Shown here piece by piece: positions 46,801-58,800 of a DNA stretch of 64,000 nt. How positions within the stretch are numbered: position 1 is the stretch's first letter; the number at the start of each line of letters is the position of its first letter. The stretch is from positions 27,597-91,596 of the forward strand of contig NW_019774469.1 in NCBI RefSeq assembly GCF_001039355.2, given 5' to 3'. The position numbers were made by a program, and so were the translations under genes. Below the pieces are notes generated by a model. That model searched no databases, was not told where the DNA came from, and worked only from the letters and a program-made list of their open reading frames with translations. This stretch comes from Lingula anatina (Eukaryota; Brachiopoda; Lingulata; Lingulida; Lingulidae).

Positions 46801-49800
46801 CAATTCCATCAACGGTGCCATCTAACGCGAACCGCCAACGAGGTCGTCCTTCGCGTAGTTACCACTAGAGATGCCAGATGTCGTCGCACGCTACCCAATT
46901 CCATCAACGATGCCATCTACGCGGTGCCATCAACGAGGCCGTCCTACGCATGGTTACCACTAGAGATGCAGATGTCATCGCACGCTACCCAATTCCATCA
47001 ACTAAGTCATCTAACGCGAACCGTCAACGAGGCCGTCCTACGCATGGTTACCACTAGAGATGCCTGATGTCATCGCACGCTACCCGATTCCATTAACGAT
47101 GCCATCCAATGCAGTGCCGTCAACGAGGTCGACTCCATCTCAGATGTCATCTCACACTACGCGCAACGCCAACTCCTCAATTTTATAGACATTTATGACA
47201 ATAAGTCATGTGATAGTCACCACTGACTTGAGAATTTTATGGTCGATTTATCCGTTTAATAAAATTTATTAAAACATAAATCTGCCTCTTTATTTCTGAA
47301 GGACAGGGATATACTTTCCCTAAGAAACATCCAAGTTCCCACGCCGCGCATGGGTGTCGCGGTCGCTCGGGCCCGACCCCTCGCGTTACAATATATTAAC
47401 AAATTGTTTGTGTGGATTTTGTTTTATACACAGATGTGGTAGTAACATACATGTAGGTTGATTGAATGTGTTCTGAGTAGTATGACTTCCTTACCAGCAT
47501 TAGGGTATTCCCTACTCAGCAAGTCAGCTAATTATTCTTATTGAAGTTAGCAGGATGCTACCTCAACATAAGTCAAAATATTTTCACTCAAAGTCATTTT
47601 GTAATGTACTTTTTTCATTTAGTGTGGCAAATAAAAAGAGAAATATTTCTGCAAGTGGAAACTGACAGGGACTGTCTAAATACCGGTGTAATGTTGTTCT
47701 TAAAATCTGTGCTTGGTTATTTCATGTAATAAAAGTATTATCACCAAATACTTATTACATTAGATCATTATAAAACACTTGTCATAAATCCTGGGAGTAG
47801 TATAGGTGTGATAAATCCTCAACAGCATTTTATAATGAGGATCCCTGTGCACCTTGCTGACTTTGCATTGTCTGTTGAGATATTGAATGTGTCTGTATGT
47901 ATTCTGATCACTGTCTATGTCTTTATTGTCACTGTATGTATAATATATTTTGATTGGTCATTTCAGTCAGTAAAATAGCTTGGTCTCTTGAGGGTTAAAA
48001 AATTTTTTCGGATTTTATATATGTTCTTCTCTGCTGTGCCATAAGTAAAGGGTTAAACAGTCACTGTCACCATAGGAAATGGCTGTTAACTCGTTCTGCA
48101 GAAAATAAGATTTTATAGATGTCTCTATGTGCCAATTATGCATGCTGTCATTCATATTGTTAATCTTTCATGACACTGATATATATTATTAATGAAATAC
48201 AATTTTAATAAAAAAAACTGCAATTAAAAAAGAGAAATTTTCATTTTGTTTCACTTTAGGATTAACCCAGTTGAAAATTCTAGACAAGACTTCAATGGCT
48301 GAATTGATCAGAAGACTCTTCGACCCCTGCAGAGATAACACCAAACACTGGGATCAACACACCACTAACCATCCAACTCATGGCTGGCTTCAGATGGCAT
48401 GGGAGTACCTGACCCGTCAATTCCCTGACAATCTCTCCAGGTTTGAAGACTTGCACATTCTTCTTGATCTGTCTTCTTGTAGAATTGTGAAGCTGAGTTC
48501 TGGCTTACCTGCTTTGATAACTTGTTGGCAAGGGGACAGACTTGATGATGGTTTAGCTAAGTGGCTTAAAGCATTGGGGGTAATTGTATTTCAGAATCTC
48601 CCCAAATTTATTGAAGATCACCATGCTGTTGTACCAAAATACATAAGTCCTCCAACACCTGAAGGTGTTTTACAGGCTCTTTCAAATGTGCAGACCCAAA
48701 CCAACTTAGAAAAGATAAAAGACTGGCCAATGGCAGAGAAGGATAAGCTCAGAAAGCTTCTCTCTGAAGCCTCTGCGCATGACATAAAGTCACACAGAAA
48801 ATTGCTTATGGAACTTCCAATCTTTATGTCGGTTGGTGGAACAGAATACTCTGATCCTCAAAGTTCTGGCAACAGAGTTTCTCTCCATGAAGCACCCTGG
48901 GTTTTACATCAACGTCCAAGCTTTTCATTACGTTGGAAGTTTATCGATGCATCAGGAACAGACTCTGAATTGCTAGTTCAGCAATTAGGAATAAGAATTT
49001 TGGACACGAATGAATTGCTAGGAGAAATTGTGTTAGCAGACATTGAGTGGTACCAGGAAAGCGGAGAGATTGATATTTTGATGAAGCAGGTACTGACCAT
49101 CAACATGAATGAAGATAAAGAAATACGTCATATGGTGAGAGACATTCCTTTTGTTCCAAATGAATCAGGAGAGAGATTTACAGCAAGCCAATTGTTTGAT
49201 CACCATGATTCAGTGGTATTTGATCTCTTTCATGGGGTATGTGACATCTTTCCAACTGGACAGTATAAGGATGATCCACAATTACATGCGGCTCTGAAAA
49301 GGTTAGGATTGAAGACAGAAAGAGAAAAAATAACTGCAGAGGACATTTACAAGGCAGCTCAGTACGTTCAAAAGGGATTGACCACACAAAACATTTTGAT
49401 GGATAAATCAGAAGCAATTATGACCATTTTGAGATCCAGACCAACTATATTAAAGAATAGGCTGAGAAACGGAAACAGGCTCTCGAGCTGTTTGAAAAGA
49501 ACCAGGTTTATCAAGGTCAAGTCAAGGCCAGAGAATTATCCCAATTCTTTGCCTTGGTGTCCATCGGATTGCACCTTTTTAAGTCCAAGTGAGTTGCACA
49601 GCAGTATCTATGAAAAAGTGATTGGTTCTGTGGAACATGTCTCTTATGAGGTTGTGAATGAAGAGATTGCCAGGGAATTTGGATGGATCGAAAGGCCCAC
49701 TATGCCAAAAGTCATAGCCCAGTTAGAACAGGTAGTAAGCCATTATACAAGCAGAGAAAAGAGTGTGTTTCTGCCAATGATTCTAGATATCTATGGAGAA

Positions 49801-52800
49801 TTGTTTCATCCAGTTAGGAGGGATGTTCCCTACGAAGGCCTTAAATCCAGCTCACAGAAATGGATCTGGAATGGAGATGGATTTTCCTCATCAAAAGATG
49901 TTGTCCCTGGTATTCCTCCAGAACTGCAAGGGATTCAGCTGCACCCTCATTTGTTTGTCCTTCCAAGAGAAGTAGAGCAATTCAGCGAACAATTTTCCCA
50001 GTATGGTGTGAAACCAAAAGATAAACTTGAAATCATTCTGCAGGTGCAAAGCAATATCGAAATCAAATACCAACAAGAAGAAAGGGTCCAGTCTCAGATA
50101 ACCAACAGCAACGCTGCAGATCTTGATGCACAGAGAGATCTTCAGACCATTATTGATCTGTTGCACATTGTTGAGTCAATGGACGAGGTTACAATATCCC
50201 AACTGCCAGATAAGCTCTTAGTGCCTGTTCATAGTGATAACAAATCCACCCTCATCCTTAAGCCAGTCTCCCAGTGCACTTACTGTGATATGGATTGGCT
50301 ACAGCAAGGGCATGATGTCACTGATATTAATGATGAAGAAACAGAATCTATCTTCTTTGTCCATGAGCATGTCTCAATGCAAACTAGTGAAAAGTTAGGT
50401 GTGCCAACTCTTATGAGTCGTATTTTAGATGTAGAAGAGTTGGACATGAACTATGGCCAATCTGAGCCACTGACCTGTCGCCTTCACAATCTGCTTAAGG
50501 AAGGCTACACAGATGGGTTATCCGTTCCTAAGGAACTTATTCAAAATGCTGATGATGCAGGAGCCCAAGAAGTGAAGTTTCTGTATGACCAGAGAAGAAA
50601 TGAAGATGCCCAGACATGCTTGATAGATGAGGGAATGCGAAGTTGCCAAGGACCTGCTCTCTGGGCCTATAATGATGCTGTGTTCACAGAAGAAGATTTC
50701 AAAAACCTTGTTAAGCTGGGGGCTGCAACCAAAGAAAAGATGAGTGACAAAATTGGCAAATTTGGACTTGGGTTCAATGCAGTCTACAATCTAACTGATG
50801 TTCCAAGTTTCATTAGCAGTAACAGTATAGCCATTTTTGATCCGCATATGAAACACTTGGGAAGAGCAGCAAGATCAAAACCTGGAATTAAGATTAATTT
50901 AAAAAACAGAAAAAAGCTTCAGAAGTTGAAGAACCAATTCAAGCCTTTTAATGGGATTTTTGGCTGCAATCTTGATGCCACTGCCAAATCTTGCATGTTT
51001 AGCTACAATGCAACATTATTTAGATTTCCTCTACGGACAAAGGAACAATCCTATAAAAGTGAGATCAGCGATGTGCATTATGATGAAAAACAAGTGCAAT
51101 TGCTTCTTCAGAAATTGGTCGATTCATCTTCAGAAGTTCTACTTTTTACTCAAAATGTGAAGAAAATATCAATTTATCACCTCCCCAAGGATGGAACCCC
51201 ATCAATGATGCAGTGTATCTATGAAACAACAAAGAACATCTCAAAAGTGATAAGAGGTTTGCATTTACCAGAGCTTCAGCCAACACAAATTTTAAAAGCT
51301 TCAACCCAAGCCCTCCAATCAGCAGAATCGGCGCCATCAATTCCAATACCCAAAGACACTCAAAAGCCAACAGTGTCCCTTCTCCTTGAAATGTCCTCCA
51401 AAATGGATGCAGGTAGTGTGAGTATTATCAAAACTGAGGAGAGGAATGATTTCTGGCTGGTTACGTCATGCATGGGAGACCTCACATCACAGATGTTGAC
51501 CATGTGCAAGGGTTCCGGTCTTGTACCTACAGGTGGAGTGGCGGTGCATTTGAAGGAGTGCAGTGTTAAAGGCAGCATTAGATATGCACCACTTTGTACC
51601 CAGAAGGGAACATTCTTTTGTTATCTCCCTCTTCCAATTTCCAGTGGATTCTCATTTCATGTTAATGGAAGCTTCTCTGTGGAGTCCAGCCGTAAACATC
51701 TAACTGAGAAAACCACCGATGATAAAGTTTCAAAAGGAGCTGAATGGAACCAAATCATCTTGAAGGATGTCATTCCCAAAGCACTTCGATTTTGTCTGGA
51801 AGACTTGAGAGACTTAACACATGGCACATCTTACAGCTTTAGCGAATTGTGGCCAACCTGTGGGAGCACATATAAACCAGTATGTGACCCTCTTGTGCAG
51901 CAGTATTATGCCTCCTTATTTTCCACAGAAGAACAGCAGGCGCCCGCCTTATTTTCAAATGGGAAAATGTGGAAAAATGTCCACAGTATTGGTATCCTCA
52001 CAGAAGATGTCAAGGGAACAGATATAGGGAGCCATGTTGAAAGAATATTAGAAGATTATCTCGAGAAGAGGGGGAAAATATATGTAAAAGTTCCCAGTGA
52101 GACCATGAAAACCATGTTGTCATTTGCCCCTGGAGAGATTCAAGGAAAGATCATGTTTGACCTTCACAGGTTATACAATGAAGCAGTTTTCCCAAAAATC
52201 AACAGTCTTGATGGAGATGTCAGAGATGCTTTGATACTTTATGCAATTGACCAAGATGATGAATATCTGAATAAACTCTTGCAGAGATATCCATGCATTC
52301 CTTCCACACCTCATGGGGAGTTAAAGCAACCCTGTGCTCTCATGCACCCAAAAAGCAGAGCTGCGTCATTGTATTATGAGGAAGATGGGATTTTCATCAA
52401 AGGAACCGAAAGGTCATACCTGAACCCACGTCGCCGCCTGGTATTGCAAAAACTTGGCATCTTTAAAGACATCAGCTGTGAACAGATTTTGGAGAGAGCC
52501 CAAAGTGTTGCTGGTCTCCATCAAACAGATAATGCAAGAGGAGTAGAGAGAGGGAAAGAAATATTGCAGTACCTAGCCTGGAGGCTGAGTGGAAAAGAAG
52601 GTAGTAAATTGGAAAGTGAACTCAGAGGCGTATTATGTGAAGTGCCATTTCTTCCAGTTAAGCCCAAACCAGACGGTTACCCACTTCCTTGGAAAGGCAA
52701 TCACAACAATCTTGCTGCACCTAAAGAATGCTTTTCAGCAGATGTGGAAAATTTGGTGTCTTCTACCACTGCTGTTGTCGACAGAAGGGGATTGAAAATG

Positions 52801-55800
52801 AATAGAAGTGTGGAGAGGTTGCTCCAAATACAGTCTCGAAAAGATGTTGAACTTGATCAGGTATGGGACCAGTTTGATGAGGCCATCGCAGCTGCCCCAA
52901 AGTGTGGAAAGTTTGAAAAGAAGCTGAAAGATCTAATTAAGGACATTTATCAGTATCTGAATGATTTACTGCGAAGGGAACCTGCAAAACAGTCCGCTAT
53001 CAGTAATGCACTGCAAAAGAGAAATGCAGTGTACATTCCACAGTCACAAGAGTTTGTCTCGGGCAGTAAAGTTATATTCGACTCCAAGGCTGGATTTGAG
53101 CCACTTCTTTTTGGGCGTCCTTATGACTGGAGAGACTTCCCTGATGTCATGGAAGCTGCTGGTGTTCAAGAAGACTTTGATATTGCAGATTATTTAAAGG
53201 CCCTACAGAAACCACATCAAACATACAGCAAAAAATCACTGCCATCATACATACGTCAAATTGTGTCTGCATTACAGCAGAATATTGAGGATGAGATAAA
53301 AAAGGAGAAAGTACCCCTCACAACAAAACTGAAATCAATTGAAGATAAAAATGGGCCTATTTATTTACCAGATGAAGATGGAGTGATGTCTGAAGCAAAG
53401 CACCTTTGTTTTGATGATTGCCCATGGCTTGAGAATGATGATGATGACATGCATTGTGCACACAAAGATTTACCATATCATGTTGCTATAGGTCTTGGTG
53501 TTCAGACGAAAAGAGGTGAAAAGCTTAGAAAATGTTCAATGGGAATTGGCTTTGGTCAGAAGGAAAAACTTACAAATAGAATCAAGAGAATACTAGAAGG
53601 ATACCCCTGTGACCAGGATATCTTGAAAGAGCTCCTGCAAAATGCAGATGATGCAAAGGCAACTGAAGTTCACTTTGTTTTAGATCCCAGAAACCATTCC
53701 ACCGAGCGCATATTTGAGGATTGTTGGAAGCCATTGCAGGGACCATCTTTTTGTGTTTACAACAATAGTCCATTTACTCAAGCAGACATAGAGGGTATTA
53801 GCAACCTAGGTGAGGGAAGCAAGAGTGAAGATCCAAACAAAACAGGGCAGTATGGGGTTGGTTTCAATGCTGTATATCATCTCACAGATGCCCCATCTTT
53901 CTTAACCAAAGGACAGGAAATTGGAGAAACATTGTGTGTCTTTGATCCACATTGTATTTATGTGCCAGGTGCTTCTATTGCAGAGCCTGGAAGGCGTTAT
54001 CTTGACATTCCAAAGTTAAGGAAGTCTTTCCCAGATGTATTTGCAAGCTACTTGGATAACATGAGAGAATCTTTTCCAATGGAGGAAGCTACCTTGTTCC
54101 GATTGCCACTCAGGAATGAAAACATGGCCAGACAGTCTAAGATAAAACCAAGACCTGTTACCATTCCAGAAATGCAGTCCCTCATGGAAACATTTAGGGG
54201 TGATTTATTTCTGATGATGCTGTTTCTCAATAACATTAGGAAAATAAGTGTCTCAGAAATAAATATGTTCACTGGAAAGCTGCAGAACACATACAGTGTT
54301 GAGGCCCATCTCAGTGCTGAAGATACACAGGAGCAACAGTCCTTTCTACAGGAAGTGGTGAACAGCTCAGAGAGACTGAAAACACAAGAACTTACAGTGG
54401 ACCAGTTACGTCCCATAAATGTTTCTTTCACCATGTCCTTAAAAGACAACAAAGGCCGATTAGAAACATGGCTTATCACCCAACAGTTTGGCTTTAGCAA
54501 TCCAAGCTCAATACCTACAACTTTAAAGAAAGCCCTCCAGGACAGAGAGTTGGGGCTTCTGCCACGTGGAGGGGTAGCACATATGCTTCAAGCTGACAGA
54601 TTACCGATGGAGAAATTTAGCCTCAAAAAAAGCAGGGTATTTTGCTTCCTGCCGCTCCCACTGAAAACAAACCTACCTGTTCATATCAATGGTCACTTTG
54701 CACTGGATCATGAAGCCAGGAGAAACCTTTGGATGAACACTGAAAATACTGATGTGAAAACTGAGTGGAACAACACATTAATAGAGCAAACAATTGCCCC
54801 TTGCTACACCAATATGCTTCAGCAAAAAAAGAATATTATTATGGAAGAGATCTCTGGAAGTGATGAGACCCAGATAAGAAAATTTTTGAGCCAGTATTGT
54901 CAGCTCTTTCCTCATATCCAGCATCAGGAGAATTACATACATTATCTGTCTAAAAAGGTATACCAGTTGACCAGCGAACTTAATCTGAGGGTTCTTCCAC
55001 TTTTGCGACATGCAAGACTGAGTGAGACGGGATTTAAAGTTGCATGGTTTACACCTACAGAGGGAGTATTCTTTGATGACTTAGATACCCAGATTCAGGA
55101 ACCAGGGTCAAGCTTCAAAGAACCATCCTCCAGAGAGATTGTTAGAAGGATTTTATGTGAAAGCAATTTCAATCTTTTATGTTGCCCAATGTCAATATAT
55201 ACAAATTATCGGGAAGCAGACATCCAGGTGAAAACTGTTAGTCCAGAAGCTGTGCTTTGTTTCTTTCAAACCTACCAAAGACCTGACAGGCTGTGTTTTA
55301 TTTCATGCTCAGATCTTCCTGAAGACATTGGAAAAACCATCTTTGGAAATGTAGACGACCTTGGCACTATGTTACAGTTTTGCAAGAAATCTGGCAATTT
55401 TGTGCAGCTACTTGAGGGTTGTCCATTGCTTGTAACTGAGGACAACAAGCTGAGGATGTTTAGTTCCAGAACACCCGTCTTCTGTTCACCTTTCTGGGAC
55501 TTGCTGCCTTCATATGCTGCATCTTTTTGCCATAGGTTCTTGGAACGTACATTTTTTTGTACATACCAAGAAAGGTCAATTTTCAAAAAATTCAAGGTAT
55601 CAGATCTTGCAGAAAGGCTACCATTTGTCTTACCAGAAGTGCTACAAAATGGAGGTGTAATCCATTGGGATTTGAAGACTCCGTCAAAAGAGTGGATCCA
55701 ATTACTGTGGACATACCTTCACTCGGAAGTTGGTGCAGTTTCTGACGGCAACAAAATTATATCTTTATTGAAGCCACTTTCCCATTGGTGCCTCTTGCCA

Positions 55801-58800
55801 GTAACTGTAGGGCAATCAACATGTTTGCTTCAGGTTTCACGAACCCGTGAAGTTATGGACAACCGGGATTTCATCTTCAGAAGCGGGATTTTTCATGTCT
55901 TACAAAAGTTGGGTGTTCCACAGCTAGCCTATGATATACTACAACAACATTCTGAAAAGACTGCACGGGCAATAATTAGCAACCCTAGCGATCCGTGTTC
56001 CATGGTCATCGCATTAGAAGGAGTAGCCAAACGACACAACCTAGCAGACAGACTAAATGTGCAGAAATGTGAGGTTGTATTAAGATATTTTTGTCAGTAT
56101 CTTGATGTGCTGAAAAGCAATCCTGAATTGAAATGGAAATTGTGCAGTTTTCCTTTTTTCTTATCTGCAAAAGAGGAGATTGTCAGCATTGAAGGAAAAG
56201 ATACTTACATTGCACCGAGCTCTATCCCTTTAGATGGCATGCAGCTATTGGAAGGAGGTGATCAACATTTGGCCTTCTTGAAACCCAATGTAATGTTACA
56301 GCCACTCTACACATGGCTGGGTTGTCGAGTACTCTCTGAGTGTGAAATGTACTGTGATTTCATATTACCAATTTTTGAAATTCTCTCAGAGGAAGAAAGG
56401 ATTAAGCACTTAAAGTTCATATCAGTCGAATTACACTATAGAAGTCTTCAAGGTGATTGGAAGAGACTGATTGATAAACTTTCTCACGTGAAGTTCCTAC
56501 CTGATAGCCGGAGTGGAATTCCTGGCACCCTGTCAACTGCATCGGCTTTTTATGATCCTTACAATGAAGTTTTTAAAGCTATGCTTACAGAGGAAGATTT
56601 TCCATCAGAGCCTTTTAGATCTCAACCAATTTTGCGTTTGATGCGTGAGATAGGTTTACAGCAACAAGTCACTTCAGAGAAGTTCATTGAATTTGCCAAA
56701 GCCATTGAAAGGGGGGCTATTTTAGCATGGAAAAGTAGAAATAAGGCAGAACTCAAAAAGAGAGAAAAGCAGGCATGTGTATTAGTGATACATCTTTTTT
56801 CGCGAAAGAATGATGGTCACTTATTGCGCATTTTAAAAGATGTTGCCTTTCTACCCCAACGTGTTGCTCCAAGCAACCTTCAGAGTCTGTGCCCATGTCG
56901 CAGTATGGATGGAGATACAGTGAGGCCTTTCATCTGCTTCAATGGTGCTGTCTTATACAAGCAGGAATATGAACATTTATCATGGACAAGTGTTTCATTC
57001 TTGGAACAGTGGGCAGAACCAAGAGACAGAAAATTGTGTGAAATACTTGGAGTGAAAGAAATCCCCTCTTTGGAACAGGTGGTAGACCACTGTTGCAATG
57101 TGTGCCACTATTTGCAAGAGCAAGTCAAAGATTTAACATCAGAAGAATCTGAATTACTCTCTGAGATAATGGGGCACATATATCAGCACTTGGAAAGATA
57201 TAAAAACAAAGTTAAAGAAAATCCGAAATGGACTCAACAACTGCAACACTTGACCTGCATTTTAGTAGAGGATGGAAAAAGGTTTGTTTATCCGAGTCAA
57301 GTTGCTACTTCTTGCTTGGAAGAAGAAGAAATAAAGCCTTATCTTTTTGCTGTGCCTTCACATTTCGCAAGGTGTAAAGAGCTCTTCAAGCTAATAGGCA
57401 GCACAGATAGACCCTCCTGCTGTCAGTATGCCACTGTCTTGGAAATGATTCATGAAGATACCGAAGGGAAGAAACTGGAACCAAATGAAAAGAAAAAAGT
57501 TTTGAAAGCAATGGGCTTTTTGTTTAAAAAACTTCACAGTGGGGATGAATGGCCAGAGCAGGTAAAACAGTTATACTTGCTCACTTCTGCTGGGGAACTG
57601 AGGCAGTCCAAGGACATTATCTTTATTGATAACATGCCCCATTTTGACCGACTGAAAACATTTCCATTGGAAGAACCCATGCTTGCTCGCCCTTCTCAGG
57701 AAGAAATTGGACCTGAGGTCCCATCGTACAGCGATGTTGCTGAATTTTTGCCAGAATGTTTGCGCCTTAGATATCTGACTGATGTTGTCAAAGAGAAACT
57801 TCACTCTGAACCAAGCATCAACATTATTCAAGAGCATCCTTTGAAATGGAAGATAAAGTCAGATTTTTTTTATCAGGCAGTGATGCGTCTCCTTCGTCAT
57901 GCTGGTAAAACACAAGGCTTCACTGTAAGTCAGCAGGACAGTGCTGAACTACAAGAAAACATTAAAAACATCAAACTTCACTTTGCAACAGAACTGACCA
58001 CTGTTTTAGAATACAAGGGAGAGGTTTTGTCTGGAAGTGAGAGAACACAGTTATGCTTCTATCAAAAGGCCCATTGTGGACAACAGTCTCATTGTTTTTA
58101 TTTAAACAGCAATTTTCAAATGAGCAACTTTTCACTCAGGTTTGTCGAAATCTTGAACAGTTTATCTAAATGGAGACTTTCAACTTTCCTCCATCACCTG
58201 TGCAGCATCCTAGATGAAAAAGTTAATTTACAAGAGATTTCAAGATGTTTGGATGATCAGGGCATTCCGCCAGATGATTACTGCTCAGATACCAGTGTTC
58301 TCCCCATCCCTGGGACTTACCTTCACATAGAAGACCAGCATCTGCTTTCTGAGAATTTTCACCACTTTGAATGCGGTGAATACGTAGGCTATGAAGTAGA
58401 GGATCCATTGTTGAAGAGTCGTGAGGGTCTTCCAACATACATATATGCCATTGTCCTAGAAGAGATCAAGGAAGATGCTGACTCTCAAACCTCAGATGTG
58501 CTAAGAAGATACAAAATAAGAATTGGGAGTGAAGAAGAGGATGTCCTTGTTGTGACGGCAAATGACTTGTACAAATTTAAACGCACACCAAAAGTTGTCT
58601 CAAAGGATGTTGTTCTTTATGATAAAACTCCAACTGAGGATGACTTCACTCCAACATGTCTGGAGGACATTAAGGAAGATATCACAAAAACACTGGAGGC
58701 TGCTTGGAAACTTGATGAAAATGAGAGGAAAAAAGTCATCAAGAGACTCATCCGAAAATATCACCCAGACAAAAACCTTGGCCAAGAAGATATTTGCAAT

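Larger units (their letters stand above)
41428..47390 (+). mobile_element. Candidate composite element bounded by TGTAAC...GTTACA
   Basis: The left border reads TGTAACaaaggggGTC and the right border (complement) TGTAACgcgaggggTC, an imperfect inverted match. Both flanks show ATAT next to the border, a weak possible 4-bp target duplication. Between them lie the TATA box, GATA cluster, Mutator-like exon, a minisatellite and an AATAAA at about 47257. No second long terminal repeat is seen, so this is not a standard LTR element. The unity of the block is inference. Confidence 0.35.
40799..48259 (+). other. Sacsin intron (7.46 kb) largely filled by mobile DNA
   Basis: Donor g|gtataa after 40798 and acceptor tttag before 48260, phase 1, inferred because the join restores conserved sacsin sequence. 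The intron contains a piggyBac-like end (40912), a TATA promoter (41768), a GATA-motif cluster (42178-42352), a Mutator-like transposase exon (from 42577), an inverted-repeat MITE (44600-44773), a 95-bp minisatellite (46711-47115) and an interspersed repeat shared with 12.3 kb (47445-47997). Confidence 0.85.

Noticed and set aside
46603-47067. 154-aa plus-strand ORF
   Set aside because: It reads through the 95-bp minisatellite; its Arg/Ser/His-rich repetitive peptide is a by-product of the repeat.
41428-47390. Reading the TGTAAC...GTTACA block as an LTR retrotransposon
   Set aside because: I found no second copy of either end as a direct repeat, no polymerase sequence and no polypurine tract, so LTR structure is not supported.
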